Both the position numbers and the translations under genes were made by a program. The notes under the pieces are model-generated. The model saw only the letters and a program-made list of their open reading frames with translations. It searched no databases and was not told the origin of the DNA. From an uncultured Acidimicrobiales bacterium (GTDB lineage Bacteria > Actinomycetota > Acidimicrobiia > Acidimicrobiales > SZUA-35), in NCBI GenBank assembly GCA_937922785.1, contig CALAJQ010000025.1, positions 1-64,000 of the forward strand: DNA of 64,000 bases, given 5' to 3'. Positions 34,332 to 42,435 of this stretch are shown here, piece after piece (positions within the stretch are counted from its first letter, which is position 1; each line of letters begins with the position of its first letter).

Positions 34332-36434
34332 CTATGGCTCGGTCAACAACTCGATCGCCGCCGCCATTTTGTCATCGACCTCACCCTTGAATTCCTCTGA
34401 GCCAGACGAGGTTGGCAGTTCTTCAGCAAATTCAACCGGGCGACCAGACGGCGTCGGCGGCGCAATTGCAACAGCTTCGTAACCAAATTTGAGTGGTTCA
34501 GCGTCTTCTGCAAGTCCAGATGCGTCATCTGGGGCCTGGCTGAGCGCCCCAGGTGGCATCGTGTCGCTGGTTATTTCCGGAAGCTGCGCTTCCTCACGCT
34601 GGGTACGAGGCCTAGGGGCGCCAGCAAGACTCTTAGGGACGTGGACCTCTTCAGTCTTGGTTAAAAGATTCGGTGGCAGCGTGACCACTGCGTTTACTCC
34701 GTGGTCCTTGGGCGTTAGCGAAACTTCGATGCCGTGTCTGGCCGCCAAAAGGCCGACGACACTCAAGCCCATCTTGATAATTGGGGCTTCGTCGAGTCTT
34801 GGCACGGTGGCCAACAGGCGATTGTTCACCGAAATCTCGGCAGAACTCATGCCAGAACCGTCGTCTGAAACGATTAGTACGTAGCGTTCGCCGCTCCAGA
34901 AGCCCTCCACAACGACACGTGTTCGCTCTCCCGAGAACTTCAACGAGTTCTCAATTAGCTCGGCAAGGATGTGCTGAACATCTGATGCTGCGACGCCATG
35001 AATGAATCCTGGAACCAAGTCGCTCAGAGTTACCCGGTCATAGGCTTCGACGTTTGCTACTGATGCTCGAGCGACCTTCTCTAGGCCAACTGGCCTCGAC
35101 CAAGGTCGTTCGGTGTAGTCGCCACCCAGCACAATCAGTGACTGCGCGTTTCTGCGAATAGTTGAAGCCAGGTGGTCAAGCTCGCCAAGCCGGGCCAAAA
35201 GCGCAATATTTCGCTCGTCAATTTCGAGACTGTTCAACCCGAGAAGCAAGCGGTCTAGCTGTCGAGCCTGCCGTTCGCCCAGTGCAAACAGCGTTTCCGC
35301 AGCGTTTTCTTGAATCGCCAGTTGTTTTGTGGCCAGGCGGTGGGTCAGGCGGCCAATGTCGTTAAACGAATTGACCAGATCACCAATTTCATCAGCCGAG
35401 CGCCGTTCAAGCTCTGGAGGAGCCGGTAGTGAGTCCTCAGAGTCCGCTGTTCGCATCTGGGCCATCATGGCTGGCAGAGTTTCGCCTGTTAGCCGGTCAG
35501 TCCCGTCTAGCAAGGCCTGCATTGGGCTTGTTATCGAGCGGTGAACAATCAGACCAAGCGAGCCGATCAAAGCCAGGGCAAGAATCCCGCCCAGCCCTGA
35601 GAGAATCTGATTGCGCCGTGCCTGGGATTGCTCTTGGTCAATCTGGAAGCTAAGGCTGCTGGCAGTTCGTTCATAGGCGGCGATCCAACGTTCGCGATAG
35701 TCGGCCGCAGCGGCCAAGCCCTCTTCGGGTGTGACCAGTCGAAGGTTCACCGAGTACAGCGACTCAAGTGCTGTCCGCTTGAAACCCGTCATCGACTCCG
35801 TAAGCCGAAGCGTGGTCTGAATTGTGTCGCTGGTTTCTCCGGATCCAAGCCGGCGAACTTGAGATCGGGCGTCCTCTGAAGAGGCAAATAGTGCGGCAAC
35901 TTCGGTGAGCTGCTGAGGAGGAACAGCGCCGCCACCCAGTTGCGCGAACTGAACCCAGGCATGGTCTGAGGTTGCGATGAGGTTGGCCACAGCATCAACG
36001 GCGTTGGCGTTGTCGGCAACCTCAAAGCTACCGAAGGTGGTCTCGTTTGCTGCTGCTGCATCAGTCAGGTCCGCAATAGCGGCTTCATAGCTGCGCCAAG
36101 CCTCTTCTGGAGCCAATAGCCGAGCCTTGGAAACCAGAACTGCAGCACGATTCATCGAGGACTTCACCTCAAGCGAGAAGTCAGCTTCGGCCACCAGCGA
36201 CCGATCCACGGCATTTTCGGCATCGGGTTGACGAGCGCCCCGTGCTGCATCCATCAGCTCACCGCCGATGGCCACTGAGGCTTCAGTCAAGGCACGTCGC
36301 TGACGGAACTGATCCAGGGTGCTGGACGCTTCGCTGGCAACCACAGATTGGGCACTGAAGACTGTTATAGCTAGAACAACTGTCGCCAGAAGAGGCAGCA
36401 ACGCTATGGCCAGCAGTTTTGTGCGAATGCTCAC
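34332..36434 (-). CDS. CvnA-type sensor histidine kinase (orphan)
   Basis: Membrane kinase of 700 residues like the CvnA proteins of actinobacterial conservons. Two membrane helices (8-28 and 277-297) flank a helical nitrate/nitrite-sensor-like extracellular domain. HAMP and a long helix follow, then the atypical phospho-acceptor region LDHLASTIRRNAQSLIVLGG with His421, and an ATPase domain (LIENSLKFSGE, SDDGSGMS). The last 110 residues are acidic and Pro-rich. GTG 36434 has AGGA five bases upstream. Conservons normally add roadblock, DUF742 and GTPase genes (cvnB-D) next to cvnA; none is here. It lies between plsX and acpP, an unusual place. Confidence 0.85.
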   Translation of the reverse strand: MSIRTKLLAIALLPLLATVVLAITVFSAQSVVASEASSTLDQFRQRRALTEASVAIGGELMDAARGARQPDAENAVDRSLVAEADFSLEVKSSMNRAAVLVSKARLLAPEEAWRSYEAAIADLTDAAAANETTFGSFEVADNANAVDAVANLIATSDHAWVQFAQLGGGAVPPQQLTEVAALFASSEDARSQVRRLGSGETSDTIQTTLRLTESMTGFKRTALESLYSVNLRLVTPEEGLAAAADYRERWIAAYERTASSLSFQIDQEQSQARRNQILSGLGGILALALIGSLGLIVHRSITSPMQALLDGTDRLTGETLPAMMAQMRTADSEDSLPAPPELERRSADEIGDLVNSFNDIGRLTHRLATKQLAIQENAAETLFALGERQARQLDRLLLGLNSLEIDERNIALLARLGELDHLASTIRRNAQSLIVLGGDYTERPWSRPVGLEKVARASVANVEAYDRVTLSDLVPGFIHGVAASDVQHILAELIENSLKFSGERTRVVVEGFWSGERYVLIVSDDGSGMSSAEISVNNRLLATVPRLDEAPIIKMGLSVVGLLAARHGIEVSLTPKDHGVNAVVTLPPNLLTKTEEVHVPKSLAGAPRPRTQREEAQLPEITSDTMPPGALSQAPDDASGLAEDAEPLKFGYEAVAIAPPTPSGRPVEFAEELPTSSGSEEFKGEVDDKMAAAIELLTEP

Positions 36435-36498
36435 GGCGGTCCTGTCTCTATCGGCTACTCGTATTGCTACTCACCAATCGGTCAGAACGTCGTCCGAA

Positions 36499-37488
36499 TT
36501 AAGCCATTAGGGCCCGTAGCTCAGGAACAATTCCAGAGTTCGCCATCTCTGATGCGGTTCGGATTGCGTTGGAGATGGTGTACGGAGAAGAGGATCCGTG
36601 GGAGATCATGGATACCCCTTTCACACCCAGCAACATGGCTGAACCAGTGTGTTGGGGTTCTAGTTGCCGGATGACCGGCTCGATGATTTCTGACGCTTCG
36701 GAGAACTCAGAATCAGCAATCGTGGTGCGGATGGCGTCAAACGCAAGTGCAGTTGTGCCTTCAAGAGCCTTAAGCACCACATTCCCGGTGAACCCGTCAC
36801 ACACGACAACATCAGCAAAGCCGCTCATGAGGTCACCACCTTCTACGTTGCCAACAAATTCGGCGCCACATTTGTGGGCCCACTCGCCGGCTTCCATCAA
36901 CGCCACAGTCTCTTTGACCAGCGTGTTGCCCTTGCCTGCCTCCTCTCCGATCGTCAAAACGCCAACTCTGGGCCTTTCAACGCCGAAGCGGGTCCGGTTG
37001 TAAATGGCGCCCATCTGGGCGAACTGAACCAACCACTCGGGCTGAGCCTCGGCGTTGGCGCCACAATCCATCAGGGTCGTAGGCGTCGAGCCCAGAACTG
37101 GCAGCGGAACCGCTATTGCAGGGCGCGAAACACCTCTAATACGGCCAATACGCAACAAGCTGGCTGCCATTGCCGCTCCGGTGTTACCGGCACTTAGCAG
37201 TGCCGATGCCTCGCCATCCTTGACCGCTTTGGCCCCAACAACAATCGATGAGTCCTTCTTTGTTCGAACACTGGCGGCCGGCTCGTCGCCCATGCCGATT
37301 ACTTCAGACGCAGCGACGATGGTGATTCCATCGATTCCTTCTGCTTGTTCAAGCTCCTGGGGTCTTCCTACCAGCAGAATCGGAACTCCAAAGTCGGTCG
37401 CAGCGATCCTCGCTCCTTCGACCATCACACCTGGGGCGCCATCGCCACCCATGGCGTCTACTGCAACAATTGGAAGTTCACTACCCAT
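36499..37488 (-). CDS. plsX: Phosphate acyltransferase PlsX
   Basis: PlsX converts acyl-ACP to acyl-phosphate for phospholipid synthesis. Motifs include AVDAMGGDGAPGVMVEGA, SALLSAGNTGAAMA, DCGANAEAQPEWLVQFAQMG, GNVEGGDLMSG and CDGFTGNVVLKALEG. Length of 329 residues is normal. It follows rpmF by 14 bases, the common rpmF-plsX pair. Confidence 0.96.
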   Translation of the reverse strand: MGSELPIVAVDAMGGDGAPGVMVEGARIAATDFGVPILLVGRPQELEQAEGIDGITIVAASEVIGMGDEPAASVRTKKDSSIVVGAKAVKDGEASALLSAGNTGAAMAASLLRIGRIRGVSRPAIAVPLPVLGSTPTTLMDCGANAEAQPEWLVQFAQMGAIYNRTRFGVERPRVGVLTIGEEAGKGNTLVKETVALMEAGEWAHKCGAEFVGNVEGGDLMSGFADVVVCDGFTGNVVLKALEGTTALAFDAIRTTIADSEFSEASEIIEPVIRQLEPQHTGSAMLLGVKGVSMISHGSSSPYTISNAIRTASEMANSGIVPELRALMA

Positions 37489-37502
37489 AACTCGGGTAGA
37501 CG

Positions 37503-37682
37503 CTAGTCGACTTCGATTGCCTGTCGGCCGTTATACCAGCCGCAAGAACCGCAAACCCGGTGCGGCAGACGAGCAGTCCCGCAGCGATCACATACGCTCA
37601 TCGCCGGAGCATCAAGCTTCCAGCTAGAGGCACGACGGCTTCGTGTCTTAGACTTGGAGGTTTTTTTCTTAGGTACAGCCAT
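37503..37682 (-). CDS. rpmF: 50S ribosomal protein L32
   Basis: Large-subunit protein L32 of 59 residues, short enough to be missed by length cut-offs. It opens MAVPKKKTSKSKTRSRRAS, the standard L32 start, and has a zinc ribbon CDRCG (Cys31, Cys34) with CGSCG (Cys44, Cys47). This is the zinc-binding form of L32. Located between the DUF177 gene and plsX, as in most bacteria. Confidence 0.97.
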   Translation of the reverse strand: MAVPKKKTSKSKTRSRRASSWKLDAPAMSVCDRCGTARLPHRVCGSCGWYNGRQAIEVD

Positions 37683-37705
37683 CGGATTACGCTCTCACTT
37701 CGTCA

Positions 37706-37756
37706 CCGCAGCTACTGCGGGGACAACAAAGGGGACCGCTAAAGGCTAGCTAGCCT
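37706..37756 (-). other. Two inverted repeats in the rpmF leader
   Basis: A perfect 14-bp palindrome (AGGCTAGCTAGCCT, 37743-37756) reaches the DUF177 stop codon, and a hairpin CCGCAG / CTGCGG with a 3-nt loop sits at 37706-37720. Both lie before rpmF on the minus strand and could tune its expression or mark a processing site. No U-tract follows. Confidence 0.35.
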
Positions 37757-38277
37757 TAGTCCAGGTTCAACCCTTCGAGGGCAGCCCATCTTGGATCCGG
37801 TCCGGCTTCGGCCGCCGCCTTGGCCTCGGCCTCTTCTGTGGTGAGCGCCGGAAAGCGCTCGGGATCGGGACCTTGACAGGTTTCAGAGCACAACGGCGAC
37901 AATGGCAGCGATGCCATTACTGCGTCTCTGACTACGGGCAATAGATCCAAGTGTTCGCCATCAAAGCTGTTGATCTCAGAGTCTTCGGGGGCATTGACCT
38001 GGAAAATCTCATCAACAACGGCATCAATTGACCCGCTCATGACTTTCAGGCAGCGCCGGCACTCGCTTTCCCAGCCGAAGTTGACTGAACCCAGAACTGA
38101 GACGCCCCGCTCAATGGATTCAAGCACCACCATTCCCACCACCGGGTCAGCAGTTGTCCGCGAAGAAATTACCGACAGAGGCTCAAGATCAATGTCGATT
38201 GAGAAGTCTCGTCGTTGTCCGAGCCTGTTTCGGAGGTCCGAAACGTTTGCTAACAATGGCCTTCGGCCCATATTCAA
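37756..38277 (-). CDS. DUF177 (YceD-like) protein
   Basis: Conserved protein of 173 residues encoded next to rpmF in most bacteria; YceD/DUF177 proteins are linked to 23S rRNA accumulation. Cys pairs suggest metal binding: CRRCLKVMSG in the middle and CSETCQGPDPERFP near the end. It begins MNMGRRPLLANVSDLRNRLG. Starts 11 bases after the DivIVA-like gene. Confidence 0.9.
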   Translation of the reverse strand: MNMGRRPLLANVSDLRNRLGQRRDFSIDIDLEPLSVISSRTTADPVVGMVVLESIERGVSVLGSVNFGWESECRRCLKVMSGSIDAVVDEIFQVNAPEDSEINSFDGEHLDLLPVVRDAVMASLPLSPLCSETCQGPDPERFPALTTEEAEAKAAAEAGPDPRWAALEGLNLD

Positions 38278-38288
38278 ATACCCGTGAT

Positions 38289-38867
38289 CTAGCTGTCGTA
38301 CTCGTAGTAAGGCGCTGCCGCCGGTTCATGACCATTACGAAGATCAATGTCTTGAGCGTTCGGAGGAGGCGGTTCTTCGCCTCGAGCTGACTCATCCGGG
38401 GCTGCAGATCCAAGAAGCTTTTCTCGACCCTGTTGCAAAGTTCGCGACGTCCGGTCAAGAACCGCTTCGAAGCTGGCCAGCTTATGGTCGCAGTAGTCTT
38501 CGACTCGACGCTGCAAAGTGCGAGCGTCAGCCCGAGCCTCAGCAACAATTTGCCTTGCCCTGGCCTCGGCGGCCCGAATTATTTCTTGGCGCTCAATCAT
38601 CCGGGCGACCTGGGCACGGCCCTGTTCGATAATTTCGTGCCGTTCAGCTCGAGCAACGTCTAGGAACTCTTCTTTTTCTTTCAAAAGCCAGCGCGCTCGC
38701 TGAAGCTCTTGGGGAAGTGTGGCCTTCAGCTCTTCAAGAATGTCTAGGAGCTCATCCCGGTTGACCTTGACCGTTGAAGACATCGGAAGAGGCCGCCCAG
38801 CAGAAACATGGCTGATCGCAGCGTCGATGAGTTCTTCAGTTTGGGGATTCACATATTGATCAGTCAC
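38289..38867 (-). CDS. DivIVA/SepIVA-like coiled-coil protein
   Basis: Protein of 192 residues, mostly helical, with a long coiled coil (RARWLLKEKEEFLDVARAER, then ARARQIVAEARADARTLQRR). The N-terminus contains VKVNRDELLDILEELKATLP and the C-terminus is acidic, Pro- and Tyr-rich (PYYEYDS). Position between coaD and DUF177 matches mycobacterial Rv2927c (SepIVA), a DivIVA-like septum and polar-growth protein. A role in organising the cell envelope is inferred from that. ATG 38867 overlaps the coaD stop by eight bases. Confidence 0.8.
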   Translation of the reverse strand: MTDQYVNPQTEELIDAAISHVSAGRPLPMSSTVKVNRDELLDILEELKATLPQELQRARWLLKEKEEFLDVARAERHEIIEQGRAQVARMIERQEIIRAAEARARQIVAEARADARTLQRRVEDYCDHKLASFEAVLDRTSRTLQQGREKLLGSAAPDESARGEEPPPPNAQDIDLRNGHEPAAAPYYEYDS

Positions 38868-39345
38868 TGCCAGACCTCATATCTCTCAAACGCGCAGCCA
38901 CAGTACTGGGAACAACATCGTGGACGTTTCCGCCCATTGCTGCAACCTCTCTGACATATCTTCCTGCAACAAGAGACGCCGCACCGGTGGCTGGAACGAA
39001 CAATGTGGGCACAGAGCCACTGGAATGGTTCATGAATGCCTGTTGCATTTCCTGGTCGAGGTCGGTGGCACCCCTGATGCCTTTGATCAGGCAATCTGCA
39101 CCAAATCTTTGGGCCGCATCGGTGACCAAACCAGTAAAGGTCTCCACCGAAATGTTCGGGTAAACGTCAACTGCTTCGTTGATTAATTCGACTCGTTGGT
39201 CGGGAGAAAAAAGTCCGGACTTTTTTTCGGGATTGTAACCCACGCCCACAATTAGCCGATCAAACAACGGGGCGGCCGTAGCTATGACCGACAGATGACC
39301 ATTGTGGACTGGATCAAACGAGCCTGGAAAGAGCGCGATTGTCAT
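38860..39345 (-). CDS. coaD: Phosphopantetheine adenylyltransferase
   Basis: CoaD makes dephospho-CoA from phosphopantetheine and ATP. The nucleotidyltransferase motif is FPGSFDPVHNGHLSVI, with KGIRGATDLDQEMQQAFMN later. ATG 39345 is the family start (MTIALFPG); an upstream in-frame start would overlap rsmD. 161 residues, normal. Starts four bases after rsmD, the common rsmD-coaD pair. Confidence 0.96.
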   Translation of the reverse strand: MTIALFPGSFDPVHNGHLSVIATAAPLFDRLIVGVGYNPEKKSGLFSPDQRVELINEAVDVYPNISVETFTGLVTDAAQRFGADCLIKGIRGATDLDQEMQQAFMNHSSGSVPTLFVPATGAASLVAGRYVREVAAMGGNVHDVVPSTVAARLRDMRSGSD

Positions 39346-39349
39346 TTTC

Positions 39350-39871
39350 CTAGGATACCCGCTCCGCAATAACGATCTTGGCTCTGCCGTAGCGGCGCCG
39401 CTTCAGCTCATCCCACTCTTGTGTCAGCTGAATCTCGTTCTCGGCGTGACCAACGAGGATGTCGGCGGCGATGTTAGGCAAGAGTTGGAGCCAGGGGTCA
39501 TCGGCATATGGCGGGTCACAGAAGGCCAGATCTACCCGGTCCATGTTGGCAACGGCGGTTTCGGCCAGCGTTGTTAGAACCGTTGTTCGATCTGCGAAAC
39601 CCAACGCTTCGATGTTCTTCCTAATCACTGCCGCTGCACCAGGAGCTCGTTCCACAAACGTGACGTGGGCAGCACCCCGGCTTAGTGCTTCGAGGCCGAA
39701 GGCGCCTGAGCCAGCGAAGATGTCATAGACGGCCAAGTCGTGGAACTCGCCGTTTAGTGAGAGCAACATGTTGAAGATGCCCTCTTTGGCCCGGTCGTGA
39801 ATGGGCCGGGTGCCACCATCTTGTGGGGCTTCGATTCTTCGCCCTCGGGCCGTTCCCGCAATGATGCGCAC
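39350..39871 (-). CDS. rsmD: 16S rRNA (guanine-966-N2)-methyltransferase
   Basis: RsmD methylates G966 of 16S rRNA. It opens MRIIAGTARGRRIEAP, with the SAM-binding VYDIFAGSGAFGLEALSRG and the catalytic DPPY. Length of 173 residues is normal. The start is GTG 39871, six bases after TATCTT, so its mRNA is probably leaderless. It heads the rsmD-coaD-DivIVA-DUF177-rpmF run. Confidence 0.95.
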   Translation of the reverse strand: MRIIAGTARGRRIEAPQDGGTRPIHDRAKEGIFNMLLSLNGEFHDLAVYDIFAGSGAFGLEALSRGAAHVTFVERAPGAAAVIRKNIEALGFADRTTVLTTLAETAVANMDRVDLAFCDPPYADDPWLQLLPNIAADILVGHAENEIQLTQEWDELKRRRYGRAKIVIAERVS

Positions 39872-39920
39872 CCAATGAAGATAACGCTCGGCTGGATCTT
39901 TGGAGCGTTAGGTTGTTGTC

Positions 39921-40100
39921 ATGCCGATTCCCGACCATGAAATTGTCTGCGTCGATTGCGGCGGCATGTGTTACCCGCTGGGCTGGTTCCCAGGTGACGG
40001 CGAGCTAGATGAAGGCACTGTCCTGCCCTACCGCTGCCGAGACTGTCTAGACCGTTGGGACATCGTTATCGAGTCCGACCGAGATGGTCGAGGCGACTGA
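39921..40100 (+). CDS. Small Cys-rich (zinc ribbon-like) protein
   Basis: 59-residue protein below usual size cut-offs. It carries CVDCGGMCY and YRCRDCLDRWDIVI, two CxxC-type knuckles that fit a zinc ribbon; the C-terminus is charged. ATG 39921 lies six bases after TAGGTT, again leaderless-type. I recall similar short actinobacterial proteins without known function. It is divergent from rsmD and convergent with recG; the repeat A1 lies just after it. Confidence 0.8.
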   Translation: MPIPDHEIVCVDCGGMCYPLGWFPGDGELDEGTVLPYRCRDCLDRWDIVIESDRDGRGD

Positions 40101-40109
40101 CCAGCCACT

Positions 40110-40215
40110 AATTTCTGCTGTAGGTGACAAAACCCCCAAATTTCTGCTGGGGGTGACACATATTGTCACCTGGGGCTGACATTTGGGAAAATTGTCACCT
40201 GGGGCTGACATTTGG
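40110..40215. repeat. Dispersed repeat family A, copy 1
   Basis: 106-bp non-coding element made of four similar units. Two point forward (AAATTTCTGCT followed by GGTGACA) and two point backward (TGTCACC followed by GCTGACATTT). Spacing between units is regular. The same arrangement, inverted, occurs at 51494-51601. This copy fills the gap between two convergent genes (zinc protein and recG). Confidence 0.85.
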
Positions 40216-40224
40216 CTTGGGCGT

Positions 40225-42384
40225 TTAGCCTTTCATGAGGAAGGCTTCGTCTTCTTCGGCAAAGAACAGTTGGAGTTCGGCGGCTAGTTCGGGTTGATTG
40301 GCTAGGCCGGGGTCCGCATCCAAAACTTCAATTGCTGACTGTCGGGCTTGGACTACCACTTCGCCGTCTCTGCGAAGAGACGCAAGCTGTAGGTCGTTGC
40401 GACCTTTCTGACGCTCGCCCAAGATCGTTCCTTCGCCTCTTAGCTCCAGGTCGATCTCAGCGAGAATAAAGCCGTCGGTCTCAGCAACTAGTGCCTCAAG
40501 TCGAGACTCGCCGTCGGGAGTTGTAGCTTCGCCCACTAGCCAACAGCTCGACTCATGTGCGCCACGACCGACTCGGCCACGGAGCTGATGGAGCTGAGCG
40601 ATACCAAAGCGGTCGGCGTCGAGGATCACCATCACGGTTGCGTTTGGAACGTCCACTCCGACTTCGATAACCGTGGTTGCCACCAACACATCCATTCGCC
40701 CCGACCTGAACTCTTCCATCGTCTCTTCCTTTTCTGCGGAAGAGAGCCGGCCGTGTAACAGGCCGACGTTCAGACCCTCTAGCTCCAAGTTAGACAGCCT
40801 CTCATGAGTGACTTCTGCCGAAGCAACTTCGAGCTTTTCTGACTCGTCAATAAGAGGACACACAACATAAACCTGGCGACCTTCGCCAACCTGTTCTCGG
40901 ACTTCTTGCCACATCAGTTCGAGATCAAGCGGCGGCTCGCCTTCCAAAGAGCCCGGCGCCTCTACCCACTTGGTAACAATCGGGGTTCGACCAGGAGGCA
41001 TCTCGTCCAGGACGCTCACATCGAGATCGCCATAAACGGTCATGGCCGCGGTTCTTGGAATCGGTGTTGCCGTCATAACCAACACATCAGGCACCAGTTC
41101 GCCTGGACCTTTGTCTCGCAGGGCGGCCCGCTGCTCAACACCAAAACGATGTTGCTCGTCAACCACGACCATCGTCAGAGAATCAAACATGACCCGGTCC
41201 TGAATCAGAGAGTGAGTGCCCACGACAATGTCGATGTTGCCCAACATGAGATCACCCAAGATCCGCTTTGTGTCGGCGGTGCCCATTCGTGAGACCAGCA
41301 GGGCCACCTTCAATGGCCGCTCCCCCATCAACGTTGAGGGGTCGGGCACGGTTAGCTCGCCAAGCATCTTTCGGATACCGACGTAGTGCTGCTCGGCCAG
41401 GACCTCGGTTGGGGCCATCAGGGCTGCCTGATGACCGCCATCGACCGCCGCCAACATCGACGCCACCGCCACCAAAGTTTTGCCAGCGCCGACGTCGCCC
41501 TGAAGAAGCCGGTGCATTGGAACGGGCGTGGCTAAGTCAGCCGAGATCTCTGCGATCGTTCGTTTCTGAGCCAATGTCAGGTCGAATGGAACAGACTCGG
41601 CGAACTTCTGCACGAGCGGTCCATTTATGACGTGCTCCACACCGACCTGAGTCGACTCCAGCAGGCGCTTGCGCTGGACCAAGGCCAGCTGCATCCGAAA
41701 CAGTTCATCAAACACGAGCCGTCGCCGCGCTTGGCTCATGTCCTGCATTTCTTCTGGCTGATGAATCGACTTGAGCGCCATGTTCCGATCAACAAAGCCG
41801 AACTCGCGGATGATTGCATCGGGAATCGGATCGAGCACACCCCGACCTTTGGGTGGGAGCGATCGACGAAGTGTTTCGGCAATCCAACCAGCCAAGTCCC
41901 AGCTACTCAGCCCTGCTTTTTCGCTTTGCGGGTAGACCGGGATGATGCGGCCAGTTTTGTCGCCGACGAGATCGACAATTGGGTTTGTCATTTGCAGTTG
42001 CCCGCGAAACGAACCGACCTTGCCGAACACCATGGCCTGCATACCGACCACCAGCTGTTTCTCCCGCCAAGCCTGGTTGAAGAACGTCAAGGCCATCGAA
42101 GACTGCCCGTCGGTCACTGTCGAATTGACCATGGCGCGTCCCCGCACACGACGCATCGATGTGCTCTTGATTGTCACCAAGACACTGGCCTCGTCACCTT
42201 CAACCAAGTCGCCGATCCGGGCCTCTTTGGTTCGGTCTAGGTATCGGCGCGGATAGTAGGTTAGGAGGTCAAGCAGATTCTCGATCCCGACAGCTGATAG
42301 TGCCTTCTCTCGCTTCGGCCCAACCCCTTTGAGCGCGCTAACCGGACGCTCGGCAAAGTCGGCCATCGAAAGCGGGGCGGTCAC
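40225..42384 (-). CDS. recG: ATP-dependent DNA helicase RecG
   Basis: RecG remodels stalled replication forks and branched recombination intermediates. The wedge/OB domain is followed by Walker A (LLQGDVGAGKTLVAVASML), the DExH box as VVDEQHRFG, and C-terminal motifs (GRMDVLVATTVIEVGVDVPN, QLHQLRGRVGRG). Length of 719 residues is normal. The start is GTG 42384, six bases after TAATCT, indicating a leaderless mRNA; an ATG six codons in is an alternative. Confidence 0.96.
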   Translation of the reverse strand: MTAPLSMADFAERPVSALKGVGPKREKALSAVGIENLLDLLTYYPRRYLDRTKEARIGDLVEGDEASVLVTIKSTSMRRVRGRAMVNSTVTDGQSSMALTFFNQAWREKQLVVGMQAMVFGKVGSFRGQLQMTNPIVDLVGDKTGRIIPVYPQSEKAGLSSWDLAGWIAETLRRSLPPKGRGVLDPIPDAIIREFGFVDRNMALKSIHQPEEMQDMSQARRRLVFDELFRMQLALVQRKRLLESTQVGVEHVINGPLVQKFAESVPFDLTLAQKRTIAEISADLATPVPMHRLLQGDVGAGKTLVAVASMLAAVDGGHQAALMAPTEVLAEQHYVGIRKMLGELTVPDPSTLMGERPLKVALLVSRMGTADTKRILGDLMLGNIDIVVGTHSLIQDRVMFDSLTMVVVDEQHRFGVEQRAALRDKGPGELVPDVLVMTATPIPRTAAMTVYGDLDVSVLDEMPPGRTPIVTKWVEAPGSLEGEPPLDLELMWQEVREQVGEGRQVYVVCPLIDESEKLEVASAEVTHERLSNLELEGLNVGLLHGRLSSAEKEETMEEFRSGRMDVLVATTVIEVGVDVPNATVMVILDADRFGIAQLHQLRGRVGRGAHESSCWLVGEATTPDGESRLEALVAETDGFILAEIDLELRGEGTILGERQKGRNDLQLASLRRDGEVVVQARQSAIEVLDADPGLANQPELAAELQLFFAEEDEAFLMKG

Positions 42385-42435
42385 GCTCTGAGATTATCCG
42401 ACATCTATGACAGCGCGAGATAAGCGGTTCGGCCT

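Noticed and set aside
40110-40215. Family A repeats as a CRISPR array
   Set aside because: Units are inverted as well as direct, spacers are only a few bases long and no cas genes are near.
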